A stretch of 64,000 bases of DNA, from the NCBI GenBank assembly GCA_052170555.1, contig JBQNAI010000009.1, positions 11,761 to 75,760 of the forward strand, given 5' to 3'. This DNA is from Scybalousia_A sp052170555 (GTDB taxonomy: Bacteria > Bacteroidota > Bacteroidia > Bacteroidales > P3). This document shows, piece by piece, positions 8,477-17,861 of the stretch. The translations under genes were made by a program, and so were the position numbers. The number at the start of each line of letters is the position of its first letter. The first letter of the stretch is position 1. Below the pieces are notes generated by a model. That model made no database searches. It worked only from the letters and a program-made list of their open reading frames with translations, and was not told where the DNA came from.

Positions 8477-9685
8477 ATGAAATTAAAACATATCGGCATA
8501 TTATTATTTTCGACTTTATATTGCTGCTTTATTGCAGAATCACAACCAGTCAACATAGAACATTATTCTTTTTTAAATACTAAATCCGATTCTGTAATTT
8601 TTTATGGACAAAGTCAAAAACAATTTAAATTATTTGTAGAAAAATTTATTCAAATGATTCGTTTAGGTAAGTCGCAAGTAAAAATATTACATTTGGGAGA
8701 CTCTCACCTACAGGCGGATTTATATACAGGACAGGTAAGAAAGAATTTTCAATCTTTTATGACAGGGTTGGAGGGAGCAAGGGGGATGATAACTCCATTT
8801 GTTAAAGCATCTCCTGATTCTTATAAGATAATATTCTCCTCCTCGTGGAAATCTATAAATATTCTTTCGCAAACAAATAATGCAAATTTAGGATTGTGGG
8901 GAACAACCGCCTATACAACATCTACCAACAACACAATAGATATAAATATTAATAACAAAAATCCCATAAAATACGATTTCAACAGATTGAAAGTGTATCA
9001 CTCGGATTTAAATAACGGTGACAATATAATTATTTCCGGATTAGAAGTAGCATATCAAAAGATATATAACAGGAAAGAAGGATACACCGAATTCGTTTTG
9101 GCAGACTACGTAAAAGACGTAAAGATTGTGATAACCAAAAATAATTCTGAAACTTTTTATCTTTACGGTTTATATTTTGATAATGATGACGCTGGGGTAG
9201 TATATAATGTTTCGGGAACAAATGGAGCAACTGCCAATTCATATCTAAATGCTCAAAGGCTAATGAGTGATATAGCAAAGATAAATCCTGATATGATTAT
9301 AATCTCCTTAGGGACTAACGATACATATGAACAAGGTGGAGAAAATACATTTGAAGGCAATTTATCATCCTTAGTTGCGAAAATAAAAAACTCTACTACA
9401 AATATACCTATTTTGCTAATAACTCCTGTGGAGTGCCATTGGCATAAGAAAAAGATCAATCCACGACAAGAGAAAACAGTAGAAATTATAGAAAATGTAG
9501 CAAAAAGCGAAGGTTGTTTATATCTAAACATGTATAACATTCTTGGTGGTAAAGGAAGTAGTAATAATCTTGTAAACAATGCGTTAATGCAACGCGATAA
9601 AGTTCATCTTACAACAAAGGGCTATCAATTGGAAGGCGATTTACTTTATAATGCTTTATGGAATGCTATAGAAAAAAACTTCTAA
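8477..9685 (+). CDS. Secreted SGNH/GDSL hydrolase
   Basis: 402 residues with a signal peptide (MKLKHIGILLFSTLYCCFIAES). The SGNH blocks are clear: LHLGDSH (catalytic Ser) near residue 75, ISLGTNDTY (Asn block) near 275, and DKVHLTTKGY (catalytic Asp and His) near 375. Family members are esterases; periplasmic Bacteroidota versions often act on O-acetyl groups of peptidoglycan or polysaccharide, but the substrate here is inferred. It starts 10 nt after the ATPase gene and probably shares its transcript. Confidence 0.85.
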   Translation: MKLKHIGILLFSTLYCCFIAESQPVNIEHYSFLNTKSDSVIFYGQSQKQFKLFVEKFIQMIRLGKSQVKILHLGDSHLQADLYTGQVRKNFQSFMTGLEGARGMITPFVKASPDSYKIIFSSSWKSINILSQTNNANLGLWGTTAYTTSTNNTIDININNKNPIKYDFNRLKVYHSDLNNGDNIIISGLEVAYQKIYNRKEGYTEFVLADYVKDVKIVITKNNSETFYLYGLYFDNDDAGVVYNVSGTNGATANSYLNAQRLMSDIAKINPDMIIISLGTNDTYEQGGENTFEGNLSSLVAKIKNSTTNIPILLITPVECHWHKKKINPRQEKTVEIIENVAKSEGCLYLNMYNILGGKGSSNNLVNNALMQRDKVHLTTKGYQLEGDLLYNALWNAIEKNF

Positions 9686-9691
9686 TTATTC

Positions 9692-9722
9692 TTGGTCATA
9701 AGGATAAATTACTTTAATTTTG
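9692..9722 (+). promoter_or_regulatory. Promoter of gap
   Basis: TTGG (9692-9695) lies 19 nt before TAATTTTG (9715-9722), close to the Bacteroidota consensus. The leader to the ATG at 9771 would be about 42 nt and is A-rich. Confidence 0.6.
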
Positions 9723-9770
9723 CAAAATATAACATATATTTTACAAACATAAAAAAAAAGATATACAATT

Positions 9771-10778
9771 ATGGTAAAAGTAGCAATAAATGGATTCGGG
9801 CGTATTGGAAGAGTCTCTTTCAGAAACATGCAACGCAAAAAAAACTTGGAAGTTGTTGCAATAAATGACTTAACCGATGCTGCGACACTTGCACATCTCC
9901 TAAAATATGATTCTTGTCACGGAATATTTGATGCAGAAGTATCCTCAGATGGGGAATATTTGATAGTGAATGGGAATAAAATAAAAGTATTTGCTGAAAA
10001 GGACCCTGCAAATTTACCTTGGAAGGAATTGGGTATAGATATTGTGATAGAATCCACGGGATTGTTCAAAACAAGAGAGTTAATGGGAAAACACTTGACA
10101 GCAGGTGCAAAAAAAGTTATCTTAACTGTCCCGGCCGCTAAAGCAGATGACGTAGATGCTACTGTTGTTCTAGGTGTTAATGACAAAGTCCTTACGAAGG
10201 ATATTACATGTGTATCAAATGCATCGTGCACTACAAACTGTTTAGCTCCAGTTGCTAAGGTTTTACATAAGAATTTTGGAGTTGTCAAAGGATATATGAA
10301 TACCATCCATTCATATACTAACGACCAAAAGATACTTGACTTACCTCATAAAGATTTACGCCGAGCAAGGGCTGCTGCTTGTAATATTATTCCGACTTCT
10401 ACGGGAGCAGCAAAAGCCGTTGGTTTAGTTATTCCAGAATTGAAAGGAAAACTTGACGGCATATCAATGCGTGTACCAACGCCCGATGGAAGTGTTGTAG
10501 ATTTGACAGTAGAATTAGCAAGAGATACTACAAAAGAGGAAATCAATGCTGCGATGAAAAAAGCAGCGAACGGAGAAATGAGAGGTATATTGGAATATAG
10601 CGAAGCTCCTTTAGTGTCTATGGACATCGTTGGCAACAACCATTCTTCTATTTTTGATTCTCAATTAACAATGGTAATGAATGGAAGATTCGTTAAGGTA
10701 GTTTCTTGGTACGATAATGAGAACGGATATTCCAATAGGGTTTGTGATCTAGCAGAAAGACTTGCTAATTTATTATAA
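9771..10778 (+). CDS. gap: Glyceraldehyde-3-phosphate dehydrogenase
   Basis: Type I GAPDH of 335 residues, converting glyceraldehyde-3-phosphate to 1,3-bisphosphoglycerate with NAD. The N-terminal GFGRIGR binds NAD. The catalytic block SCTTNCLAP has its Cys at about 152. HSYTNDQ and the C-terminal WYDNENGYS are intact. It is monocistronic, with its own promoter and a hairpin at 10839-10870 behind it. Confidence 0.98.
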   Translation: MVKVAINGFGRIGRVSFRNMQRKKNLEVVAINDLTDAATLAHLLKYDSCHGIFDAEVSSDGEYLIVNGNKIKVFAEKDPANLPWKELGIDIVIESTGLFKTRELMGKHLTAGAKKVILTVPAAKADDVDATVVLGVNDKVLTKDITCVSNASCTTNCLAPVAKVLHKNFGVVKGYMNTIHSYTNDQKILDLPHKDLRRARAAACNIIPTSTGAAKAVGLVIPELKGKLDGISMRVPTPDGSVVDLTVELARDTTKEEINAAMKKAANGEMRGILEYSEAPLVSMDIVGNNHSSIFDSQLTMVMNGRFVKVVSWYDNENGYSNRVCDLAERLANLL

Positions 10779-10838
10779 CAAATAGTACATAAAATCTAAT
10801 CATTAAAGGTATTTACTTAATTGTAAATCAATATTCAG

Positions 10839-10870
10839 AAGTGAGACTTTAAATTTGTAAAGTCTCACTT
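10839..10870 (+). terminator. Hairpin after gap; repeat-family copy
   Basis: AAGTGAGACTTTA (10839-10851) and TAAAGTCTCACTT (10858-10870) form a perfect 13-bp stem. TAAATTTATGG follows, which is only weakly T-rich, so termination is plausible but not certain. The words AAGTGAGAC and GTCTCACTT belong to the dispersed family. Confidence 0.6.
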
Positions 10871-10989
10871 TAAATTTATGGTGTTAAATATTAATCATAC
10901 TATTTTAATAATAGATGCTACAAATATTGTAGCTTATTTTGAAAGATCTTTTACTTGCAATTTTGTTCTTTTTATTAGAAAATTCTTCG

Positions 10990-10997
10990 TAATTTTG
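10990..10997 (+). promoter_or_regulatory. -7 box of queD, near-leaderless arrangement
   Basis: TAATTTTG at 10990-10997 matches TAnnTTTG. The ATG of queD begins only 5 nt later, so transcription should start at or within a few bases of the start codon. The -33 element is less clear (TTTG at 10962-10965, spacing 24). Confidence 0.5.
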
Positions 10998-11002
10998 CAC
11001 CC

Positions 11003-11443
11003 ATGAAAATACGCATAACGAAAGAATTCCATTTTGAGATGAGTCATTGTTTAAACAATTATGACGGACTATGTGCCAATATTCACGGTCATAGTTACAA
11101 ATTATTTGTTTGTCTTTGCGGAGAACCATCTGAAGACAAATCTTCATCTTCGTACGGTATGGTTATGGATTTCTCTAAACTAAAAAAAATAGTCCAGAAA
11201 GAAGTATTAGACTTGTTTGACCATGCTCTAATTATAGAAAATAACTCACCATTCATAAAACAAGTGCAATCTTTGAATACTAAAAAAGAGATAGTGAATT
11301 TCCAACCGACTTGTGAAAATTTAGTTTTGTTTATAAAAGATAAAATATATCCTTTGTTGCCGAGTGGTGTAGAATTGTACAGTGTAACGCTATTCGAAAC
11401 TGCTTCTTCGCAAGCAATGTGGTGTAAAAATGACAATGTATAA
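11003..11443 (+). CDS. queD: 6-carboxytetrahydropterin synthase (QueD/PTPS family)
   Basis: 146 residues. The enzyme converts 7,8-dihydroneopterin triphosphate to 6-carboxytetrahydropterin in queuosine precursor synthesis. Zinc-binding histidines are in EMSH and in the NIHGHSY block, and the catalytic Cys is in GLCANIHGH. The second active-site His is in LFDHALI, and the Glu is in CENL and ETASSQAMW. The whole family signature is intact. The next gene follows after 39 nt. Confidence 0.93.
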   Translation: MKIRITKEFHFEMSHCLNNYDGLCANIHGHSYKLFVCLCGEPSEDKSSSSYGMVMDFSKLKKIVQKEVLDLFDHALIIENNSPFIKQVQSLNTKKEIVNFQPTCENLVLFIKDKIYPLLPSGVELYSVTLFETASSQAMWCKNDNV

Positions 11444-11482
11444 TGAATAAAAAATATAAACTACTGAATATAACTTTGGTTT

Positions 11483-12598
11483 ATGGACGATAAGTATAGT
11501 ATCAATTCGGTAATTAAGTGGATTCTTATCCTGTCAGGTATAGGAATTGTCATATATGCTCTTTGGTATTTTCGTTTTTTAGTATTATGCATTTTTATTG
11601 CTCTAATTCTTTCTATCATAGGACAACCGATGATGAATTTGTTGAGTAAAATTAAAATAGGTCATTGGAATTGCAATAAATCACTTTGCTCTACTATCAC
11701 ATTGATAGTAGAAATGGGAATAATAACGTTAGTTATTTATTTACTTGTTCCATTAATTATATCGCAAGCACAAGATTTTTCAACTATAGATATAGCTAAA
11801 TTGAAAAATTCTTATTCCGATCCATTGAAAAAAGTAAATGAGCTGATATCTACATATAATCTTTTACCAAACAATCTTAGTATCGAAACATATATTAGCG
11901 AATCCATAATGAGAGTCCTAAATACTATCAAATTGCCACAGATAACTCAGTTGGCACTGTCCTTAGCGGGAAGAATTGGTATGGGTATTTTGATTATTGC
12001 TTTCATTACGTTTTTCTTTTTAAAGGACTCCCATATTGTCAATAAATTTATAGATTCTATTACACCAGATAAGTATTTGAATGAGGTTCACAACATAATA
12101 AAAAATTCAAAAAATCTGATAACACGTTATTTTATTGGAGTTTTTTGTGAAATAATATTGATTATAGTAATGTTAAGTATTGGTTTTTCAATAGCCGGCT
12201 TTGATAGTGCAATATTAATCGCTTGTATTTGTGGAGTTATGGTTATCTTGCCTTATATAGGTGTGATTATTGGGGGTGGTGTTGGTCTGATCATTCTTTT
12301 GACAGGAACATTTGCTTCACATCCTGATGTAAATATTCTATCTATGATTATAACCTATATATGTATTTTTGTGGGAGTTAAACTTGTTGATGATTTTTTA
12401 TTACAACCACTAATATATTCAAAAAGTGTAAAAGCAAAACCTCTTGAAATATTTTTAATTATACTTATGGCTGGAGAGATTGGTGGTATTGTGGGTATGA
12501 TTCTTGCTATTCCTATCTATACATTCCTACGTATTATTGCCAAAGAGTTTTTTAATAAGTGGAAATTCATAAAAACATTGACAAAAGAAATAGATTAA
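11483..12598 (+). CDS. AI-2E family membrane permease
   Basis: 371 residues with about seven or eight membrane segments in the AI-2E/UPF0118 pattern. Two hydrophobic pairs lie at the N-terminus, a soluble stretch covers about 110-160, and a dense hydrophobic C-terminal half follows, containing LPYIGVIIGG and DDFLLQP, both typical of the family. Known members export autoinducer-2 or act as Na+/H+ or unknown transporters, so the substrate is open. A TAACTTTG box (11471-11478) ends 5 nt before the ATG. The stop is 1 nt from mutS2. Confidence 0.88.
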   Translation: MDDKYSINSVIKWILILSGIGIVIYALWYFRFLVLCIFIALILSIIGQPMMNLLSKIKIGHWNCNKSLCSTITLIVEMGIITLVIYLLVPLIISQAQDFSTIDIAKLKNSYSDPLKKVNELISTYNLLPNNLSIETYISESIMRVLNTIKLPQITQLALSLAGRIGMGILIIAFITFFFLKDSHIVNKFIDSITPDKYLNEVHNIIKNSKNLITRYFIGVFCEIILIIVMLSIGFSIAGFDSAILIACICGVMVILPYIGVIIGGGVGLIILLTGTFASHPDVNILSMIITYICIFVGVKLVDDFLLQPLIYSKSVKAKPLEIFLIILMAGEIGGIVGMILAIPIYTFLRIIAKEFFNKWKFIKTLTKEID

Positions 12599-12599
12599 A

Positions 12600-15083
12600 A
12601 TGGATTTACGAAAATCATTAGAATTTCACAAAGTAATAAACGATATAAAAGACAATTGCAAGACAACGGGTGCAAAAACACTTGCCGAAAACATAACTTT
12701 CAGTAATAATTTTGAACAGATATCCAAACTTCTGCGACAATCCTATCAGATGAAATCCATACTTATGGGGATAAAAAGGTTTCCCGATTCGGGATATATT
12801 GATATGCGGGAAATATTATCCAAACTAAAGATAGAAGGGTCTTGTATTGCATTGGAGAATATGCCTAAACTTTTGGATAGCCTATTATGTATAAAAGATA
12901 TTCTGCAATTTATAGATGAGCAAGATGAGAAAAAAATACCTGACATTAAAATCATAACAAAAGATATTGTATTTGATAATGAAATATACAATAGTTGCAA
13001 TGCAATTATTGACGAACAAGGAGATATTCGTTTATCTTATTCTCCTATTTTGAGAGAAATCTATTCTAAGAGAGAAATCAAACGCCGTCAAATAGAAAGA
13101 CAAATTAATCAAATCATTATCAATAACAAAAAAAATGGATGGACAAATGAAGATCATGAGATAAGTATTCGTAACGATACATTTGTAATTCCAGTTAAGG
13201 CGACATACAAACGCAATGTAAAAGGTATTTTGCACGATACCTCACAAACAGGACAAACTTTCTATATAGAGCCGGAGGAAATAGTATCTTTAAACTTCGA
13301 GATAAAAGAGCTTTTCTTTGAAGAACAAAAAGAAATACATAGAATATTGTTGGAGTTCTCCGATTTTTTACGTCCCCGTCTAGAATCCCTACTGTATTGT
13401 TATGAAATATTAGTACAAATAGATTTTATCAAAGCTAAAGCCTTTTATGCCATAGAAACAAACTCTTCCATGCCACAAATAAATCCTCTTCCTCAAATTT
13501 CGTGGTACGATGCTCGCCATCCGATATTGGAAAAAATACTGAAACAAAAAGAGAGAGAGATAGTACCGTTGCGAATTGAGTTGAACACAAAACAAAGAAT
13601 TCTCGTTATTTCTGGACCTAATGCAGGAGGCAAATCAATTTGTTTAAAGACAGTAGCACTTTTGCAATATATGTTACAATGTGGAATATTGGTCCCTATG
13701 AAAGAAATTTCTATTAGTGGAATATTTGAAAGAATATTTATATCAATAGGTGATGAACAGAGTTTGTCTGACGACCTTTCTACATACTCCTCACATCTAA
13801 AAAACTTATCTGAAATCTGCAATAATTCTGATGAAAATACATTGTTTTTGATTGATGAATTGGGGACAGGGACAGATCCTAGCGTAGGAGGTGCAATTGC
13901 CGAAAGTATCTTGGAATATCTCAATAGTACTAAATCATTTGGTGTAATTACCACTCATTACTCTGTTTTAAAACATCTTGCCTTTGACCATGAAGGCATA
14001 TCAAATGCAGCAATGCTATTTGATACTGTTGCTATGCAACCTTTATACAAATTAACTATTGGAACCCCTGGCTCTTCATTTGCTTTTGAAATTGCCATGA
14101 AAACAGGACTTTCCAAATTGATTATCAATAATGCAAAAAATAAATTAGGAAAACAATCTATCAAGTTTGAGGAAAATTTGCAACAAATAGAGGTAAATAA
14201 ATTAGAATCAGAGAAACATCTTCGCAGTGCAAAACAATACGATGATGTATTATATCAAACAGTAAAGAAATATAAAGAAATGCTACTCAAATTGGAATCA
14301 GACAGACACAATATTCTAAATTCTGCACGCAATCAAGCAAAAGAAATACTACTATCCGCTAACAAGCAAATAGAACATACGATTGAAGAGATTAAAAACT
14401 CAAAGGCTGAAAAAGGAACAGTAAAACAACAAAAAGAAAAAATAAAGCAATCATTAGAGGATATTGATAACGCAATAAATCAAGATAATATTCAACTAGA
14501 ATCGGATTTACGGAATCAATTTAAGGAAAATGACAATATCCTCTCTGAACAAACACAACAAAAAAAACAGAAGATCAAAATTGTTACCACTCCGATCGAA
14601 ATTAATGATTATATTATCTTCTCTCAAACAAAAAATATTGGTATCGTTGTCGGTATAAACAAAAATCACTTGCAAATAGATGTTGGAAATATGCGAGTGC
14701 AAACTACAAGAAAGAATATTTGCAAAATTGATAAATCTTTCTATATAAAACAACAGTGTGATAATGAACGTCAAAACAAAAAAAATACAAATGATGTACA
14801 AATCAAAACTTCGTTTGATTTAAATCATATTCGTACCAACTTCAATGAAAAATTAGATATTCGTGGTTATAGAGGCGACGAGGCTATTGTGGAGTTAGGT
14901 AAATTTCTAGATCAAGCAAGGATATTAGGTCAAAAATATCTAAGGGTACTTCACGGCAAAGGTAATGGAATTTTGAAAATATTAGTTAGAGAGTATCTAC
15001 GCAAGCAATCGGATATAGTATCCTATTATGCGGAAGATATTCGCTTTGGAGGTGAAGGTATAACTGTTATAGAGATGCGATAA
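12600..15083 (+). CDS. mutS2: Endonuclease MutS2
   Basis: 827 residues. A MutS-type core and clamp region (1-300) is followed by the ABC ATPase with Walker A GPNAGGKS near 339, Walker B LFLIDELGTGTDP near 420 and the switch THYSVLK. A long K/E/Q-rich coiled coil covers about 510-640. A C-terminal Smr nuclease domain has LDIRGYRGDEA and LHGKGNG. MutS2 proteins suppress recombination or split collided ribosomes; which applies here cannot be told from sequence. The ATG overlaps the end of the permease gene region (1-nt gap). Confidence 0.95.
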   Translation: MDLRKSLEFHKVINDIKDNCKTTGAKTLAENITFSNNFEQISKLLRQSYQMKSILMGIKRFPDSGYIDMREILSKLKIEGSCIALENMPKLLDSLLCIKDILQFIDEQDEKKIPDIKIITKDIVFDNEIYNSCNAIIDEQGDIRLSYSPILREIYSKREIKRRQIERQINQIIINNKKNGWTNEDHEISIRNDTFVIPVKATYKRNVKGILHDTSQTGQTFYIEPEEIVSLNFEIKELFFEEQKEIHRILLEFSDFLRPRLESLLYCYEILVQIDFIKAKAFYAIETNSSMPQINPLPQISWYDARHPILEKILKQKEREIVPLRIELNTKQRILVISGPNAGGKSICLKTVALLQYMLQCGILVPMKEISISGIFERIFISIGDEQSLSDDLSTYSSHLKNLSEICNNSDENTLFLIDELGTGTDPSVGGAIAESILEYLNSTKSFGVITTHYSVLKHLAFDHEGISNAAMLFDTVAMQPLYKLTIGTPGSSFAFEIAMKTGLSKLIINNAKNKLGKQSIKFEENLQQIEVNKLESEKHLRSAKQYDDVLYQTVKKYKEMLLKLESDRHNILNSARNQAKEILLSANKQIEHTIEEIKNSKAEKGTVKQQKEKIKQSLEDIDNAINQDNIQLESDLRNQFKENDNILSEQTQQKKQKIKIVTTPIEINDYIIFSQTKNIGIVVGINKNHLQIDVGNMRVQTTRKNICKIDKSFYIKQQCDNERQNKKNTNDVQIKTSFDLNHIRTNFNEKLDIRGYRGDEAIVELGKFLDQARILGQKYLRVLHGKGNGILKILVREYLRKQSDIVSYYAEDIRFGGEGITVIEMR

Positions 15084-15160
15084 TTCAACTTTACATTTCT
15101 ATATAATTATCAACCCTCATCTTATATTTTTTAATCTATTTCACTTTTTTCTTTGTTTTT

Positions 15161-15190
15161 TTTGCTCATTTAATCAATATTATAGTTTTG
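15161..15190 (+). promoter_or_regulatory. Promoter of the 6S-like RNA
   Basis: TTTG (15161-15164), 18-nt spacer, TAGTTTTG (15183-15190). This is an excellent match to the Bacteroidota consensus with no reading frame behind it, implying a non-coding transcript starting near 15196. Confidence 0.65.
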
Positions 15191-15196
15191 CATTCG

Positions 15197-15382
15197 TAAG
15201 TAGATGAGATTGATATGCGATCTGCACTTGAGATGATAATCAAATGTAATGGTCAAGACTTGTTCTGACAGTTGTCGTACTATCTGACAAAAAAGTGCCA
15301 GATGTTTGTTGTGAAGTTAGGCAACATTCTTCAATCTCACAACCGAATGGAGTTTTATCAACCTCATTCGGTTTTATTATTT
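15197..15382 (+). ncRNA. Candidate structured small RNA, 6S-RNA-like
   Basis: About 185 nt bounded by a consensus promoter and an intrinsic terminator. TGAGATTGA (15205-15213) pairs with TCAATCTCA (15331-15339) as a closing stem. ATCTG-CACTT (from 15220) pairs with AAGTGCCAGAT (15293-15303) as an inner stem, with one bulged C. Between them lies an asymmetric bubble whose 3' side holds a small TGTTG/CAACA hairpin. Length, long-range closing stem, large central bubble and inner arm are the 6S RNA plan, in which the RNA mimics an open promoter to bind RNA polymerase. The 6S assignment rests on architecture alone. Confidence 0.55.
15341..15382 (+). terminator. Intrinsic terminator of the small RNA
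   Basis: AACCGAATG (15341-15349) pairs perfectly with CATTCGGTT (15365-15373). TTTTATTATTTC follows. The loop is 15 nt. Confidence 0.75.
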
Positions 15383-15522
15383 CTTGATTTTGCAGTTGGT
15401 ATTTCCTTGCGACACTGATTCCTTATATAAAAAGTTTTCCCGAAACAGTACTTCCCCGAGTGTGTCCTTTCGGTGTTGTAAGCGTTCATCCATGCATCAA
15501 GGTCTGTTTGCACCTGTTCTAT
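15364..15522 (-). pseudogene. C-terminal fragment of an IS481-type transposase
   Basis: Reading down from 15522, the frame gives a stretch of the form VQTDLDAWMNAYNTERTH followed by SGKYCFGKTF. This is the end of the DDE integrase core of IS481/IS3-type transposases (usually VQADLDxWLxxYNxERxHQGK...GRTPxxTF). The catalytic part is absent. After KTF the frame continues without similarity, consistent with a frameshift. No terminal inverted repeats were found. It overlaps the terminator of the upstream small RNA in antisense. Confidence 0.7.
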
Positions 15523-16298
15523 AGATACACATATATTTCACTCCTGAATGTAATAAAGTAGCACTCATTTTGCTATGCAAATATATTAGCATAAAAGCAA
15601 AAAAAACACTATATTCAATTTTACTTCAGATTATGTTCATAAATATCATTATGTGTTCTACAAATAATTAGTTTGAATCCATTGTATTATGCTCACTGCT
15701 AAAATTAACCCTATTAATTTGGATGTATTAACAAACATGCCCATTTATACCATTTCATCTACAAACCCTCTTTTATCTGTACTGTGTACATATATCCCAT
15801 TTTCTTATCTTCCCTTAATTTTTCATTTATCTATCCTTCAAAAGAGCAATATTATATCCCCAATAATTTTCTATAATATTGTTATTCCCCTAGTCTTTGA
15901 GGTCTATATAATACGGTCTCTTTGTTTCTTTGTGTTTTGTTTGTTGGCTTTTAGTTTCATACCAGTTTCCTTCATTGGGGGCTACTGAAATAACTGGGGT
16001 GTTGTTACAATAAGCATAAGAAAAAATATTTAAGTATTTATCACTCATTGATCAACGAACAACCACATAAAAGTTTCTAATTATAGTAATAATAGTCCCT
16101 CTCCTAACCTTTCTTTTGCTATCAAAAACAAAATCAGAAAATGAGGTAGATTTTGTAGTAAATTACTGCAAATTGAAAAGTTTTGAGATAATCTTTACAG
16201 ATACTAACGCATTGCAGAGATAAAGATTTTTTTTACTATCACATTCTATTTTCTAAAAAATTAATATTCAATATATGAAAATAAAACGCCGTTTTAGG

Positions 16299-16342
16299 AA
16301 ATTAAAGTGGGACTTTATTTTTCTAAAGTCACATTTTAATAA
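16299..16342. repeat. Dispersed repeat-family copy
   Basis: Contains AAAGTGGGACTTTA followed by TAAAGTCACATTTTAA, an imperfect inverted pair of family words in the gene-poor stretch. A short frame crosses it but shows no coding character. Confidence 0.6.
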
Positions 16343-17125
16343 ATTAGTTTTGGATTTCACACAACATTCATTAATATATGTCGTAACAGGAAACGAAAAA
16401 ACTGGTATTTTCAACCCTACAAAATTGAAAACAATAAAGAAATTACATTTGTCCTGAATTGTTATTGCATCATAAAGATAAATATCTTTTATAAAAATAC
16501 CATACTTCACCATTACATTTGCATTCAAAATCTTCATTATGTATACGATTAAACGACTTAACTAAATGATAGATACATCTCCTTTTGTACGAATATGAAA
16601 AATAATTATAGTTTTTTTCTAATAAATAAATGTAAGAGTTGAAAATAAATATATTTCTATTTATTCAAATAATTCTGTCTAGTAACTAAGTATTGAAATC
16701 AAAAAATATAACTATAATTGGTTTTTGTTAATAATAGCATATTTAGTCAAAGCAACTACGTAAATTCCTAAAATAATTTTCAATAGGAAAGTAATACTCT
16801 ATTCTATTTTACATTAACACAATTCGAATAAAATATCACATACATTGTTTCACTCTATAAAAAAATTTAATCATCCTATGGTTCGCTCACATATGCTGTT
16901 TTAGAATATTGAAATGACAATTCTAATATTAACTAAAATATCGTAATAAGATATATTGCTCATTATCTATTTCTAATCGTATTAACCGTAGACACCGAGT
17001 TGTAGCGTTTCTAAATTGTAATTATAGATCTATTCTGATATATATACAAATATCTATTTTAAATAAACCTTATGCTAAACCAATAATTCAAAAGGATATT
17101 CTTATTGTCAATCTTCTGTAACGAA

Positions 17126-17156
17126 TTGAAAATAACAGATATTTTTTGTACCTTTG
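17126..17156 (+). promoter_or_regulatory. Promoter of the nitroreductase gene
   Basis: TTG (17126-17128), 20-nt spacer, TACCTTTG (17149-17156). It lies 29 nt before the ATG at 17185. Confidence 0.55.
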
Positions 17157-17184
17157 CAAAAATTAATTTCTACATTTGGGAAGT

Positions 17185-17715
17185 ATGGAACATCAAGTAT
17201 TAAATATATTAAAGAACAGGAGAAGTATAAGAAAATATTTAAATATCCAAATTAAAGACGAGGAATTGATAGCTGTTATGGAAGCAGGAACATATGCTCC
17301 AACAAGTCATAACAAACAAGATTTATGGATTGTTGCTGTACAAAACGAACAAATAATATCCGAATTAATCAATATGAATGCACAGATTTATGGTACGGAT
17401 ACTAATCCGTACCATGATGCACCCACAATTGTCCTCGTATTTGGTCCTCCTTTAAGTGAAAATCCTAATACCATCCAAAATGGTAGTCTTATTTTGGGTA
17501 ATATGATGAATGCAGCTTACGCTATTGGATTAGGTTCTTGTTGGATTAATAGAGAGTTAGAGATGTTTGAAACAGAACAGGGGGAAAAATTAATAGAACA
17601 CTTTGGACTGCCGAAAAACGTAATAGGCATAGGAGCTATTAGTTTAGGATATCCCGTAAAAAATCCTTCCAAAGCTCTACCCAGAAAAGAGAATTATTAC
17701 AGAATAATAAAATAA
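17185..17715 (+). CDS. Nitroreductase family protein
   Basis: 176 residues, an FMN-dependent NAD(P)H oxidoreductase of the nitroreductase fold. RRSIRKY at the N-terminus and APTSHNKQ around 45 bind FMN phosphate and isoalloxazine. GLGSCWINR near 118 and IGAISLGYP near the end complete the pattern. The physiological substrate is unknown; members reduce nitro compounds, quinones or flavins. ATG 17185 is used rather than a TTG three codons upstream. No operon partner is evident. Confidence 0.9.
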   Translation: MEHQVLNILKNRRSIRKYLNIQIKDEELIAVMEAGTYAPTSHNKQDLWIVAVQNEQIISELINMNAQIYGTDTNPYHDAPTIVLVFGPPLSENPNTIQNGSLILGNMMNAAYAIGLGSCWINRELEMFETEQGEKLIEHFGLPKNVIGIGAISLGYPVKNPSKALPRKENYYRIIK

Positions 17716-17861
17716 TTTAAATTTATAATGAATGTATTGCATTTTAACATCCAATATTGGAATAAAATATTAGTTTTTCTGTTCATCTTATGACAATGCG
17801 GTAAATAACAAACAACGATATTAATAATTCTCACAATAAGATATTGAAATAATAAATAATT

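Larger units (their letters stand above)
15084..17184. other. 2.1 kb without an intact protein gene
   Basis: Holds a promoter-RNA-terminator unit (15161-15382), a transposase fragment on the minus strand (15364-15522) and one repeat-family copy near 16300. The rest is AT-rich with short random-looking frames. A 99-residue hydrophobic frame at 15689-15988 has no promoter match and no recognisable features. The stretch reads as eroded accessory DNA. Confidence 0.7.

Noticed and set aside
15689..15988. 99-codon hydrophobic frame in the gene-poor stretch
   Set aside because: No promoter box, no ribosome binding site, no signal-peptide logic or conserved motif. Base composition looks like the surrounding noncoding AT-rich DNA.
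16275..16457. 60-codon frame around 16.3 kb
   Set aside because: It runs through a repeat-family copy, and the codons simply reflect the repeat sequence.
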